From Neobacillus sp. Marseille-Q6967 (lineage in GTDB: Bacteria > Bacillota > Bacilli > Bacillales > Cytobacillaceae), in NCBI RefSeq assembly GCF_946151075.1, contig NZ_CAMGZB010000001.1, positions 1,602,001 to 1,666,000 on the forward strand: DNA of 64,000 nucleotides, given 5' to 3'. The stretch's first letter is position 1. Each line of letters opens with the position of its first letter. Under the pieces are notes generated by a model. It saw only the letters and a program-made list of their open reading frames with translations. It was not told where the DNA came from and ran no database searches. Shown piece by piece: positions 48,076 through 56,723 of this stretch. Position numbers and translations under genes: made by a program.

Positions 48076-49620
48076 TTATCTAGTTGTGTTTAATAGCTTC
48101 CTTTGATAATTTGCAATCTGTGTATATTCATTTTCTAGTACTCTTGATAAGTTAATAAAGATCGGCAGCAATTGCCTATACTCTTTAACCGCTTCTTCTT
48201 TCGGTGTGTGCTGGTGTGTACTGCCGATCATTTCGGATACAACCTCAAAGGAATCTATTTCTCCAATGGCATATAATCCTAAAATACAAGCGCCCAGGCA
48301 CGAGCTTTCGTAGCTTTCTGGAACGACTACTTCCGATTCAAAAATATCGGACATCATTTGCCGCCAAACTTCGGATCTTGCAAAGCCCCCCGTTGCTTGA
48401 ATTCGAGTCACAGGACCGTCCATGCATTCGGTTAAAGCTAAAAATACGGTGTATAAGTTGTAAATAACTCCTTCTAAGGCTGCGCGAATCATATGTTCCT
48501 TCTTATGCGACAAGGTCAATCCGAAGAATGAACCGCGAACGTCTGGATTCCATAAAGGAGCCCGTTCACCCGCCAGGTATGGATGGAATAACAATCCATC
48601 AGCACCTGGTCTGACGCGTTCAGCTATTTTTGTTAAGACTTCATAAGGATCAATTCCCAGTCTTTTCGCTGTTTCAATCTCGGAAGAAGCAAATTCATCG
48701 CGGATCCAGCGAAGGACCATGCCGCCATTATTTACCGGACCGCCAATGACCCAATGTTTTTCCGTTAAGGCATAACAAAAGATTCTTCCTTTTTCATCTG
48801 TTTGCGGCTCGTCAATAATCGTTCGAATCGCACCGCTTGTCCCAATTGTGACAGCGATTTCTCCTTTGTGGATAGCGTTTACACCAAGATTCGAAAGGAC
48901 CCCGTCACTTGCCCCAATAACAAAAGGGGTTTGTAGATTAATGCCCATCTGGTTGGCTAAAACCGGATCACAGTTGGTAAAGATCTTGGTTGTTGGTACA
49001 AGCTCCGATAACTGATTACGAGTTATTCCAGCGATTTTTAGGGCTTCTTCATCCCAGTCCAAGTTTTTCAGATTCATCATCCCCATACATGAAGCAAGGG
49101 AATAATCGACGACATATTGATCAAAGAACTTTTTAAAGATATATTCCTTAATCCCGATGTATTTTTTCGCTTTGGTTGCGATTTCCGGACGGTCATTCAC
49201 AATCCAGGTAATTTTCGATAGTGGTGACATGGGGTGAATCGGAGTTCCGGTACGTTTGTAAATTTCATGTCCATTTAATTCATTCTTAATTTTACGTGTC
49301 CATGCTTCACTGCGATTATCCGCCCATGTAATACAAGCTGTCAGCGGCTGGTCATTTTCATCCATAGCAATCACACTATGCATCGCACTGCTAAATGAAA
49401 TAAATAATGGCTTTTTTTCTGAATGTTTTTTCGTAATATTTGAAACGGCTTTCAAAACTGCTTGAAAAATTTCTTCAGGGTTTTGTTCAGCTGTTGATAT
49501 ATCCGGTGTGAAAAGCGGATAACCGATATTTTCTGTTTGGATTACATCGCCCTTTTCAGTAAATAAAACGGCTTTTGTACTGGTTGTACCGATGTCTACT
49601 CCTAACATATAGTTAGTCAT
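48076..49620 (-). CDS. gntK: Gluconokinase GntK (FGGY family)
   Basis: A 514-residue FGGY-family carbohydrate kinase that phosphorylates gluconate to 6-phosphogluconate. Phosphate loop GVDIGTTSTKAVLFTEKGDV at the start, catalytic Asp region VIGASDGVLSNLGVNAIHKG, ATP-binding VTIGTSGAIRTI, and the FGGY signature area IQATGGFARSEVWRQMMSDI. Starts 8 bases inside the end of gntR, so the two are coupled. Confidence 0.95.
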   Translation of the reverse strand: MTNYMLGVDIGTTSTKAVLFTEKGDVIQTENIGYPLFTPDISTAEQNPEEIFQAVLKAVSNITKKHSEKKPLFISFSSAMHSVIAMDENDQPLTACITWADNRSEAWTRKIKNELNGHEIYKRTGTPIHPMSPLSKITWIVNDRPEIATKAKKYIGIKEYIFKKFFDQYVVDYSLASCMGMMNLKNLDWDEEALKIAGITRNQLSELVPTTKIFTNCDPVLANQMGINLQTPFVIGASDGVLSNLGVNAIHKGEIAVTIGTSGAIRTIIDEPQTDEKGRIFCYALTEKHWVIGGPVNNGGMVLRWIRDEFASSEIETAKRLGIDPYEVLTKIAERVRPGADGLLFHPYLAGERAPLWNPDVRGSFFGLTLSHKKEHMIRAALEGVIYNLYTVFLALTECMDGPVTRIQATGGFARSEVWRQMMSDIFESEVVVPESYESSCLGACILGLYAIGEIDSFEVVSEMIGSTHQHTPKEEAVKEYRQLLPIFINLSRVLENEYTQIANYQRKLLNTTR

Positions 49621-50344
49621 TTTGTTGTTCGACTCCTTTTGAAAGCATCAGTTGTGACCTCCACAAGTCTTCAACTTTTTCTTGAACATCATCAAAGTTT
49701 TGATGTAACGATTGAACCATTAGTTCTCTATCTTTTGAATTGATTGCATCAATATAAAGCTGATGATTATTTATGATCCTTGTAAAGTCTTCATATTTTT
49801 CTTTAAAACGGCTGCGCATGGAGAGAAGAATCAGGCTTTCCATCACAGGTTTTAAATTATCCCAGATCATTAGGATGTAAGAATGATTGATGGATCGAAT
49901 AATCGTTTCGTGGAATAAGACATCCTGATAGGAAAACTCATCCGCATCTTGGTATTTTATGGCGATTTTCATCATTTCCAGTATCTTACTAAGTTCCATT
50001 ACTAATTCAGTTGTGTCTACGCTTACAAGCCGTTCAAACACAAACGTTTCGATAAGAATACGAACATCATAAATTTCTGCATATTCTTTTTCAGTTAAAC
50101 CAACAACAGTTGCACCCATTCTTTCTAATCGAATAATCTTTTCCGATGCTAGAGTTTTCAAGGCTTCGCGAATGGGGGACCTGCTCACAGCAAAATCGGC
50201 AGCTAATTTATTTTCAGATAGGACGGTACCGCTTTCAATCATACCCGAAATAATTCGCATTCTAAGCTCACTGGTTACTCGGTCTCCAGTTGAAGCTTTG
50301 GAAAGCCACTTTTCGGGATATAGAAATTCCTTAGATACAGTCAT
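49613..50344 (-). CDS. gntR: Gluconate operon repressor GntR (FCD subfamily)
   Basis: A 243-residue GntR/FadR-type repressor. Winged helix at residues ~20-85 (KLAADFAVSRSPIREALKTL, then RLERMGATVVGLTEKEYAEI). An FCD all-helical ligand domain follows (DVLFHETIIRSINHSYILMI with metal/ligand His). First gene of its own operon. The operator ATACTTGTATACAAGTAT, the classic GntR site, overlaps the promoter. Gluconate or a derivative is the expected inducer. Confidence 0.94.
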   Translation of the reverse strand: MTVSKEFLYPEKWLSKASTGDRVTSELRMRIISGMIESGTVLSENKLAADFAVSRSPIREALKTLASEKIIRLERMGATVVGLTEKEYAEIYDVRILIETFVFERLVSVDTTELVMELSKILEMMKIAIKYQDADEFSYQDVLFHETIIRSINHSYILMIWDNLKPVMESLILLSMRSRFKEKYEDFTRIINNHQLYIDAINSKDRELMVQSLHQNFDDVQEKVEDLWRSQLMLSKGVEQQND

Positions 50345-50371
50345 AATGTCACCTTCTAACAGAGTTCAAGT

Positions 50372-50389
50372 ATACTTGTATACAAGTAT
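50372..50389. promoter_or_regulatory. GntR operator
   Basis: ATACTTGTATACAAGTAT is a perfect 18-bp palindrome, identical as far as I recall to the B. subtilis gnt operator, and overlaps the -10 of the minus-strand promoter. Confidence 0.92.
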
Positions 50390-50415
50390 TATAACTAAGT
50401 ATCTTAATTATGCAA
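50388..50415 (-). promoter_or_regulatory. gntRKPZ promoter
   Basis: On the minus strand TTGCAT (50415-50410) and TATAAT (50393-50388) are separated by 16 bases. Confidence 0.8.
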
Positions 50416-50424
50416 GCGCTTTTA
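50411..50424. promoter_or_regulatory. CcpA cre site at the gnt promoter
   Basis: TGCAAGCGCTTTTA fits the cre consensus with two mismatches and covers the -35, so glucose should repress the operon through CcpA. Confidence 0.6.
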
Positions 50425-50559
50425 CTTAAAACTTTTACTCGATTCGCTAGAATTGTTGATTACAAGGGATTGGAGTGATATTGGTAAGTTTTGGGGCTGG
50501 ATGATGGACCTTAGATGAAAATAATTTTGGTAGGGAATGGAATTCTATCGACAAAAGAA

Positions 50560-50586
50560 AACTGGCCTGGAAGAGTCCAGGCCAGT
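50560..50586 (-). terminator. Terminator of the GH4 gene
   Basis: AACTGGCCTGG and CCAGGCCAGTT pair around AAGAG/T; TTCTTTTGT follows on the minus strand. Confidence 0.85.
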
Positions 50587-50597
50587 TGTAAATTTAT

Positions 50598-51926
50598 TTA
50601 CGCTTCTACTTTAGTAAAGAATTGTGGAAGATGTTCTTTATGAGCTTCTAGCATTTCGTCAAGGATTTGTTTACCCACTTTGTCAGATGGTACAAGCGGG
50701 TTGATCGTCATAGCAAGTAACGCTGTGTTGTAGTCACCAGTTACCGCAGCTTCAGCAGCTACGCGCTCGAAAGATTTAATTTGTTGTACTAAACCACGAA
50801 CCGCTACTGGAAGGTCGCCGACAGAAATTGGCTTAGGGCCGTCCTTTGTGATCACACAGTTCACTTCTACTGCAGAATCATCTGGAATGCTGGCAATCGC
50901 ACCGTTGTTACGAGTGTTAACCGGCTGAATGTCTCTCTTATCGTTGTAGATAGAGTTAATTAGGCTGCAGGCAGCATCACTGTAGTAAGCTCCACCGCGT
51001 TTTTCAAGTTGAGGCGGCTTGATATCAAGGTTTTCGTCTTTATAAAGTTCGAACAATTCTGTTTCTAAGCGTTGAACAACTTCAGCACGAGTGCCTTCTG
51101 TTTCTGCTTTTTCAAGTTCTTCCTGAAGCATTTCATCCGTCTTGTAGTAATAACGGTGGTATCCGCAAGGAATAACTCCTAAGCCGCGGATAAAGTCAGG
51201 CTCCCATGAAAGACCAGAAATGTTTTTCATAGTCATTGCATTTTCTGGATTAGCCATTGCTTCGATCACTTGCTCTTGAACGCTTACACCGTCTAAGAAC
51301 GTATCAAGACCGTAAACCATGTGGTTCAAACCAGCGAAGTTTACTTGAACGCGTTCTGGCTCAACATTTAGAGATTTTGCAATCCCCATGCGCATACCGA
51401 TTGGCACGTTACATAAGCCGACTACCTTTTTAATGTTGCTGTAGCGTAATACCGCCTCAGTAACCATACCAGCAGGGTTTGTAAAGTTTACAAGCCATGC
51501 TTCTGGGCAAAGCTCTTCGATATCTTTACAGATTTCAAGAATTACCGGGATTGTACGAAGACCTTTGAATAATCCGCCTGGTCCGTTTGTTTCTTGACCG
51601 ATTACGTTGTATTTTAAAGGAATTCTTTCATCCTTTGCACGCGCGTCTAAAAGCCCAACACGGAATTGTGTTGTAACAAAGTCTGCACCTTTAAGGGCTT
51701 CTCTTCTATCTAAAGTTAAATGAACTTCGATTGGAAGGCCAGCTTTTGCGACCATACGCTTTGCAAGGTTTCCAACGATTTCTAATTTTTCTCTTCCAGC
51801 TTCGATGTCAACTAACCATAGCTCTCTTACTGGCAGCTCATCATAACGTTTAATAAAACCTTCTACTAACTCAGGAGTATAACTTGATCCTCCGCCGATT
51901 GTTACGATTTTAACGCCTTTTGACAT
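50598..51926 (-). CDS. 6-phospho-beta-glucosidase (glycoside hydrolase family 4)
   Basis: A 442-residue NAD+/Mn2+-dependent hydrolase that opens phosphorylated beta-glucosides by a redox mechanism. NAD motif VTIGGGSSYTPELVEGFIKR, the 'TNPAG' region LVNFTNPAGMVTEAVL, metal-binding Cys/His in VGLCNVPIG and NFAGLNHMVYG, and GALPNLPDDSAVE-like IASIPDDSAVEVNC place it with LicH/CelF. AGGTTACC, a weak ribosome site, precedes ATG. It is divergent from an RpiR regulator; no PTS permease is adjacent, so substrate import must rely on genes elsewhere. Confidence 0.93.
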   Translation of the reverse strand: MSKGVKIVTIGGGSSYTPELVEGFIKRYDELPVRELWLVDIEAGREKLEIVGNLAKRMVAKAGLPIEVHLTLDRREALKGADFVTTQFRVGLLDARAKDERIPLKYNVIGQETNGPGGLFKGLRTIPVILEICKDIEELCPEAWLVNFTNPAGMVTEAVLRYSNIKKVVGLCNVPIGMRMGIAKSLNVEPERVQVNFAGLNHMVYGLDTFLDGVSVQEQVIEAMANPENAMTMKNISGLSWEPDFIRGLGVIPCGYHRYYYKTDEMLQEELEKAETEGTRAEVVQRLETELFELYKDENLDIKPPQLEKRGGAYYSDAACSLINSIYNDKRDIQPVNTRNNGAIASIPDDSAVEVNCVITKDGPKPISVGDLPVAVRGLVQQIKSFERVAAEAAVTGDYNTALLAMTINPLVPSDKVGKQILDEMLEAHKEHLPQFFTKVEA

Positions 51927-52039
51927 TTTGGTAACCTCCAGAAATAAATTTTTTCTGCTCTTGTGTTTATTCTATTGGCTGGTGTGAGTTCCGTAAATAC
52001 AGTTTGGCTATTTAGGTTTTTATGCCATCGAAAGGAACT

Positions 52040-52057
52040 TGTTACATCAGAGTAACA
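52040..52057. promoter_or_regulatory. Candidate RpiR operator
   Basis: TGTTAC-ATCAGA-GTAACA is a perfect 6-6-6 inverted repeat in the gap between the divergent GH4 and RpiR genes. Confidence 0.55.
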
Positions 52058-52115
52058 CCTTGTTTCTTTGTGTGGTATGATAATAGGCATAGAATGATAG
52101 GAGGTTTTCAAGCCT

Positions 52116-52859
52116 ATGTTTTCGAGCGATGTTATTGCGTCCTTTAATGAGTTAGAAACTTCTTTATATGATTATATTGTTAAAAACAGTGAGAAAGTGA
52201 TCTATATGCGAATCCGCGATTTAGCAGACGAAACCCATGTCTCAACATCAACGATTCTGAGATTTTGCCGAAAATTGAATTGTGAAGGCTTTACGGAGTT
52301 TAAGGTAAAGTTAAAGCTTTATTTAGATGAGAATTCTGAAGCAAAAATAAAAAGCAGTCAGTACGCCCTTAGTGAATTTTTAGAACGGGCGATGAAAGGG
52401 AACTTGGAAGAGGAGATAAAAGAGGCGGCATCGATTATTATGCAATCCGATAACGTCATCTTCATTGGTTCCGGCAGTTCGGGGATTTTGGCCGAGTATG
52501 GCGCAAGGTATTTTTCTAGCTTAGGGAAATTCTCGATGTACGTAAAGGATCCTTATATCCCGATCCATGCCGAATATCTCCATAACAGCACCACCATCGC
52601 ATTATCAGTCACAGGGGAAAACAGCTTTACAATCTCCCATATCAATCAGCTCAAGGAAAAGGGCAGCAAAATTATCAGCATCACCAACAACAAACACAAC
52701 ACTATCGCCAAAATGGCTGACATGAACATCTCTTACTACGTCACAGAAGAATGGTACAAAAGATCCAACATCACCACTCAAATTCCGGTAGTCTATATAC
52801 TGGAGGAAACTGCCCGCGCTGTGCAGGGTGCTGGTCAGCGCTCGAGGTTTGTCGAATAA
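52116..52859 (+). CDS. MurR/RpiR-family regulator with repeat-derived C-terminus
   Basis: A 247-residue sugar-phosphate sensor. N-terminal RpiR helix-turn-helix at ~1-75 (IRDLADETHVSTSTILRFCR KLNCEGFTEFK) and a SIS domain at ~95-230 (DNVIFIGSGSSGILAEYGAR, then HNSTTIALSVTGENSFTI). AGGAGG precedes ATG. It is divergent from the GH4 gene and probably senses a phosphorylated beta-glucoside. The last ~10 residues (GAGQRSRFVE) and the TAA stop are encoded by a dispersed repeat, a sign that the ancestral end was replaced. Confidence 0.9.
   Translation: MFSSDVIASFNELETSLYDYIVKNSEKVIYMRIRDLADETHVSTSTILRFCRKLNCEGFTEFKVKLKLYLDENSEAKIKSSQYALSEFLERAMKGNLEEEIKEAASIIMQSDNVIFIGSGSSGILAEYGARYFSSLGKFSMYVKDPYIPIHAEYLHNSTTIALSVTGENSFTISHINQLKEKGSKIISITNNKHNTIAKMADMNISYYVTEEWYKRSNITTQIPVVYILEETARAVQGAGQRSRFVE
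52829..52858 (+). repeat. Dispersed repeat forming the RpiR C-terminus
   Basis: GGTGCTGGTCAGCGCTCGAG, ending GTTTGTCGAA, is read in frame as the last residues of the regulator; the adjoining TAA stops translation. Confidence 0.75.
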
Positions 52860-52943
52860 GTTATCTCTATTTTTCTTTCTTCCTTCATAGAATGTTGACT
52901 AAAGATGGTAAAAAAGTCAGGGTTCTAAAAGGGGAGGATGTTG

Positions 52944-53120
52944 GTGGAGTTTTTGAAGTGTCCAGAGTGCAAAATTGTCAGGGTGTTTGTGGATGGCACT
53001 TGTTCGTATTGCGGTTATTGTTCGAGTGCGCGCGCCAGCATTAATGCATTATATACACCGAAAAAGCGTACACAATATGAACAGCACAAAGTATTGCGCA
53101 AGCTGCGGAGAGGCAAATAA
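52944..53120 (+). CDS. Small zinc-ribbon protein
   Basis: About 58 residues starting at GTG 52944, 7 bases after GGGGAGG. Two CxxC pairs, KCPECKI and TCSYCGYC, form a likely zinc ribbon, followed by a basic helix (KKRTQYEQHKVLRKLRRGK). Its own terminator follows. Such mini-ribbons often bind RNA or protein partners; the family is not recognised. Confidence 0.6.
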   Translation: MEFLKCPECKIVRVFVDGTCSYCGYCSSARASINALYTPKKRTQYEQHKVLRKLRRGK

Positions 53121-53127
53121 TTTTAGG

Positions 53128-53156
53128 AGATAAACCTGCAGTGGGTTTATCTTTTT
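53128..53156 (+). terminator. Terminator of the mini zinc-ribbon gene
   Basis: AGATAAACC and GGTTTATCT pair around TGCAGT, followed by TTTTATA. Confidence 0.85.
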
Positions 53157-53227
53157 ATATGATTTTGCATCTTTGCTTTTTACGGTATAAAGTATAGGTA
53201 TATTTTTACAGAGTGGAGTGGACAAGC

Positions 53228-54094
53228 ATGTATAGTGTTAATACGGTTGAAGACCAAATGTATCAGGTTTACGAGCTGAGAGATTCGGCAACCAATTCAT
53301 GGGTGAAGGTGGCACCGGAACGCGGGGGGATTATTTTTTCCTACGGTGTGGATGGTGAAGAACTGTTCTACCTGAATGAGGAAACTTTCTATGATAAAAG
53401 TAAAAATGTCCGCGGCGGAAATCCGATTTTGTTCCCAATCTCCGGTCAGTTGACGAATAAAACCTATGAGTGGGAAGGCAAAACATATACGATGACCAAT
53501 CATGGCTTTGCGCGCGATGCTGCGTGGGAAGTGGTAGACAGCCGTACGGACCACTGTGCATCTCTGACGATGAAGCTGACCAGTAATGAACAGACGAAAG
53601 ACTCTTATCCTTTTGATTTTGAGGTTCTGTATACATATGCACTCGAGAATGGCCGGCTTACGATTCACCAAGAGTACCATAACCTGAGTGAGGAGAAAAT
53701 GCCAATTTATGCGGGTTTCCATCCTTATTTTAAAACAACGGAAAAGAACCTTGCGTATGAGACTGATGCCACCCAATATTATGATTATAACGACGGTGAA
53801 GTGAAAGAGTTTACTGGAAAAATTGATCTAGCGGACCTAAAAGAATCTGTTGTTTTATTAGATGCCCAGAAGCCGAGTATTGCGTTTAAGGTTCCCGGCC
53901 TAAAGAAGCGGATCAAGTTAAGTTATGGTGAGGCTTTTAAGTATGTTGTGTTATGGACCGAAAAAGGCAAGGACTTCGTTTGCGTGGAACCTTGGATGGC
54001 AAAGAATGATGAACTAAACCGCGGCGAAGAGCTTGTGATGATTCCAGGAAAAGAGCGTCTTACGACCCAATTTAGTATCGAGTTACAAGACTAA
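53228..54094 (+). CDS. Aldose 1-epimerase family protein
   Basis: A 288-residue galactose-mutarotase-like beta-sandwich enzyme that interconverts sugar anomers. Motifs: VRGGNPILFPISGQL, TNHGFARDAAWEV (catalytic His), YAGFHPYFKT (second His region) and FVCVEPWMAKND with the base Glu. ATG 53228 follows GGAGTGG; the GTG at 53213 is not needed. This sub-group often acts on hexose 6-phosphates, which would suit the GH4 neighbour, but that is inference. Confidence 0.9.
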   Translation: MYSVNTVEDQMYQVYELRDSATNSWVKVAPERGGIIFSYGVDGEELFYLNEETFYDKSKNVRGGNPILFPISGQLTNKTYEWEGKTYTMTNHGFARDAAWEVVDSRTDHCASLTMKLTSNEQTKDSYPFDFEVLYTYALENGRLTIHQEYHNLSEEKMPIYAGFHPYFKTTEKNLAYETDATQYYDYNDGEVKEFTGKIDLADLKESVVLLDAQKPSIAFKVPGLKKRIKLSYGEAFKYVVLWTEKGKDFVCVEPWMAKNDELNRGEELVMIPGKERLTTQFSIELQD

Positions 54095-54105
54095 GCAGAG
54101 AAATG

Positions 54106-54140
54106 GCCTGTTGAACCGAAAGGTTTGGCAGGCTTTTTTG
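54106..54140 (+). terminator. Terminator of the epimerase gene
   Basis: GCCTG...CAGGC with the inner pair AACC/GGTT around GAAA; TTTTTTG follows. Confidence 0.8.
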
Positions 54141-54326
54141 TCTGGATAATGATTGCATGTGTTGGATATTTTTTGAAAAAACTGACAGGTGATGTATTCG
54201 GTTAAGCCAATAAGTTATTTTGAAAAAATGTGTAAATATACTAGAATGTTCGTCCAACCAACCCTTTCGTATACTTAATAAGCTAATAATGTGTTTGATA
54301 GTTTATAAAGAGAGGAGGGATGGGGA

Positions 54327-54917
54327 ATGCCAAAGGGCAAACATCATCACAAGCATAAGCATGATAAAAAACATGACCACCAGGAAAAGAATCATGATAA
54401 AAAACAAGACCACCAGGAAAAGAAGCACGATCAAAAACAAGACCACCAGGAAAAGAAGCACGATCAAAAACAGGACAACCAAGAAAAGAAGCACGATGAC
54501 AAGCATGAACAAAATGACAAGCATGAACAAAATGACAAACATGGCCAATATGACAAACATGAAAAATATGAGAAATATGAGAAGTTTGAGAAGTATGAGA
54601 AATATGAGAAGTATAAGAAATACGATCAAAAAGACCAGGATAAGGACAAACATCAGAACAATCATGACGGCATGAATCAACATAAAGACCAAGATCACTA
54701 TGATTCTAAAAATGATCATCATACTAAGGAGATAAACTACAAATGGTGTTTCGACTGTAGCAAAAAGTCAAAGCATGACGACAAGAAAGACTATGGTCAT
54801 AAGAAAGACTATGGTCATAAGAAAGACTACGGTCATAAGAAAGGCTACGAACAGAAGCACGACTATGGCTACAAGAAAAACGATGATCACAAGAATGATT
54901 ATGACAAAATGTGGTGA
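54327..54917 (+). CDS. His/Lys/Asp-rich low-complexity repeat protein with a CxxC centre
   Basis: A 196-residue highly charged protein without signal or membrane helix. Blocks in order: an 11-residue repeat HDQKQDHQEKK (33-bp DNA repeat, residues ~15-60), HEQNDK x3, EKY-type triplets (~75-100), a less repetitive section, INYKWCFDCSKK with one CxxC (~138), then KKDYGH x3. GAGAGGAGG precedes ATG and a perfect terminator follows, so it is expressed as a single gene. Histidine/lysine-rich repeats recall spore coat or exosporium proteins of the CotG type; that link, and metal binding, are inference. Confidence 0.78.
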   Translation: MPKGKHHHKHKHDKKHDHQEKNHDKKQDHQEKKHDQKQDHQEKKHDQKQDNQEKKHDDKHEQNDKHEQNDKHGQYDKHEKYEKYEKFEKYEKYEKYKKYDQKDQDKDKHQNNHDGMNQHKDQDHYDSKNDHHTKEINYKWCFDCSKKSKHDDKKDYGHKKDYGHKKDYGHKKGYEQKHDYGYKKNDDHKNDYDKMW

Positions 54918-54920
54918 TTG

Positions 54921-54950
54921 AAAAGGAGTATCCATATGGATACTCCTTTT
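54921..54950. terminator. Terminator of the His-rich gene
   Basis: AAAAGGAGTATCCAT and ATGGATACTCCTTTT form a perfect palindrome with almost no loop. Confidence 0.85.
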
Positions 54951-54980
54951 GGTGCCTGTCACGACCCAAAATTAGTCGAA
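54951..54980 (+). repeat. Dispersed GGTGCCTGTCACG-type repeat
   Basis: GGTGCCTGTCACGACCCAAA, ending ATTAGTCGAA, lies between two terminator hairpins. Confidence 0.78.
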
Positions 54981-55012
54981 CCCCCTTGCATGTTTGTGCA
55001 AGGGGGTTTTTA
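54981..55012 (+). terminator. Second terminator after the repeat
   Basis: CCCCCTTGCA and TGCAAGGGGG pair around TGTTTG, then TTTTTATT on the plus strand. Confidence 0.85.
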
Positions 55013-55016
55013 TTGT

Positions 55017-55778
55017 TCAAATTATCCATCCATTGAAAACCATTCCTAAATTTATAACGATGTGAAAAATGATTGCTGGATAAATACTATTTGTTTTTAA
55101 AACTACAATTGCATAAAAAAGGCCGCCGAAAGAAAATAGTAAACTTATCATTATCGGTATTCCAATTGACATATGCAGGAGACCAAACCCAAGACTGGTT
55201 ATGACGACTGCATAAAAAGTGGAGACACTCCTTTTAATACTGGATAGCAAAATACCTCTCCAAATGATTTCTTCCAGTGTAGCGTTTATTAGGGCAAACA
55301 ATATACCAAAAAGTAACATGGATTTGACATAACTCATTCCCTGATAAACGAACAACGGTATTAAAATGGAGCTGGATACCGTTAATCCAATTAAAAAGAA
55401 ATAGGTTACTTTAATTGTATGAAATGGCAGTGTGATGCGGCTGTTCCATTTTGGCAACCGTGAGAAGAGATCTATTTTTTGCTTATAGAACATCTGTGTA
55501 AACACTAATCCAGCAATAATCACTATAAGCAAACTTCTGTTTATTAACGTTTTTATTTCTACGGATATGTCCCATTCATCGATATGGTTATTTGTATATT
55601 GAAATAACAAAAAGCTCAACAAAAAAGCAATAAATAATGCGGTGAAAGAACGGTATTTTACAACTGAAGTGTGGAGAATGAACAAAGAAATTAGTGCTAA
55701 TAATCCTCCACCCATCATACTAAGTGAAATAAAAATAATCCCTAAAAAAAACAAGATTGCTACTAATAAGAGAAACAT
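55017..55778 (-). CDS. CPBP-family intramembrane metalloprotease
   Basis: A 253-residue protein with ~7-8 helices of the CAAX-protease/bacteriocin-processing family. The catalytic motifs are visible: EEIIWRG (EExxxR), FGLLHMSIG (FxxxH) and FHIVINLG (HxxxN). The ATG at 55778 has no good ribosome site, so the start could be elsewhere. Family members can process peptides or protect against bacteriocins; no bacteriocin gene is nearby. The ~318-bp gap upstream (55779-56096) shows no gene or clear signal. Confidence 0.88.
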   Translation of the reverse strand: MFLLLVAILFFLGIIFISLSMMGGGLLALISLFILHTSVVKYRSFTALFIAFLLSFLLFQYTNNHIDEWDISVEIKTLINRSLLIVIIAGLVFTQMFYKQKIDLFSRLPKWNSRITLPFHTIKVTYFFLIGLTVSSSILIPLFVYQGMSYVKSMLLFGILFALINATLEEIIWRGILLSSIKRSVSTFYAVVITSLGFGLLHMSIGIPIMISLLFSFGGLFYAIVVLKTNSIYPAIIFHIVINLGMVFNGWII

Positions 55779-56096
55779 ATTGTTTTTCGAGAAAATAAAC
55801 TTAAAAACCCCCTTTGTATTACTTATTCAAGAAAAAAACTACCTTTTAACCCATATGAATATAACTCAAATGTATTTTACCATAAAATTGAAAAAATTCT
55901 CTTTTTATTCCAAGAGCAACACTCTTAAAGCTGTGATTGAAATCACTCGGATTTTGTTGATTTTCGCCTAGCTTTTGGAAATTATAAGTGAGTAAAGTAG
56001 GATTTTTGTATTTCTAATGAATCTTTCTAAACAGAACGTGTGTTTTGTTGTAGTATTAGTACTGCAACTATAGAGAGATTTAGAGGTGGATGGGAA

Positions 56097-56723
56097 TTGA
56101 ATGGTACGGCACATGCAGCGATTGGAGCAGCAGCAGGGTTTGTTGTGGCCAATACGGTGAACGCATCAGCTACAGGAACATTGTTATTCGTGGGATTAGG
56201 GGGGATTGCGGGTCTAATCCCTGATTTGGACATTGATGGGAAACTTCGAGGCAAAATTACGTTATCCCACAAGGTGATTCGGGCTGCGGCACAGATTATT
56301 GGGATTTTAATGATTTTTTATAGTTTTTATGAGGGGTCCTCAAAGGAGAAGTGGCTGGGTATAGCTATCGGTTTGGGAATAAATGTTGTAGCATCGCTGA
56401 TCAAGCAAAAGCATATGTTAACGATTACCGGGATAGCTGTCCTGGTGGGAGGAATCTCGCTTCATGAATTATGGCTAATACTGCTTGGTGTTTACATCAT
56501 CATCGCGTCGATCGTTTCGCATCGAAGCTACACGCACTCGATAGTAGGAGTCATTTTCTTTGGAGTTATTGCATCCAAATTAGAACTATCCCTTAAAATG
56601 GATGGCGTTTTTTACACTTGCTTGTTAGGGTACATCAGTCATTTAATCGCCGACCTAAAAATACTGCCGTTCAACAAACGGGGGGTAAAACTGTTCCTGC
56701 CTTTCTCATCGAAAGAATGGTGA
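56097..56723 (+). CDS. DUF457 family membrane-bound metal-dependent hydrolase (YdjM/YvsG-like)
   Basis: A 208-residue protein with ~5 helices. The family motifs are present: NGTAHAAIGAAAGFVVAN (His), GIAGLIPDLDID (PDLD) and SHRSYTHSIVGV (HRSxTHS). I start at TTG 56097, 8 bases after GAGGTGG. Members are inner-membrane, LexA- or stress-linked in some species; the substrate is not known. Its stop codon TGA is supplied by a dispersed repeat (GGTGACAGG). Confidence 0.85.
   Translation: MNGTAHAAIGAAAGFVVANTVNASATGTLLFVGLGGIAGLIPDLDIDGKLRGKITLSHKVIRAAAQIIGILMIFYSFYEGSSKEKWLGIAIGLGINVVASLIKQKHMLTITGIAVLVGGISLHELWLILLGVYIIIASIVSHRSYTHSIVGVIFFGVIASKLELSLKMDGVFYTCLLGYISHLIADLKILPFNKRGVKLFLPFSSKEW

Noticed and set aside
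54240..54326. SigK or SigE promoter before the His-rich gene
   Set aside because: CGTATACTTAA near 54268 only partly resembles the -10 consensus and no matching -35 was found.
54303..54722. 139-residue membrane protein on the minus strand
   Set aside because: It is the antisense of the lysine/aspartate repeats, which read as Leu/Ile/Val; no ribosome site and low-complexity composition.
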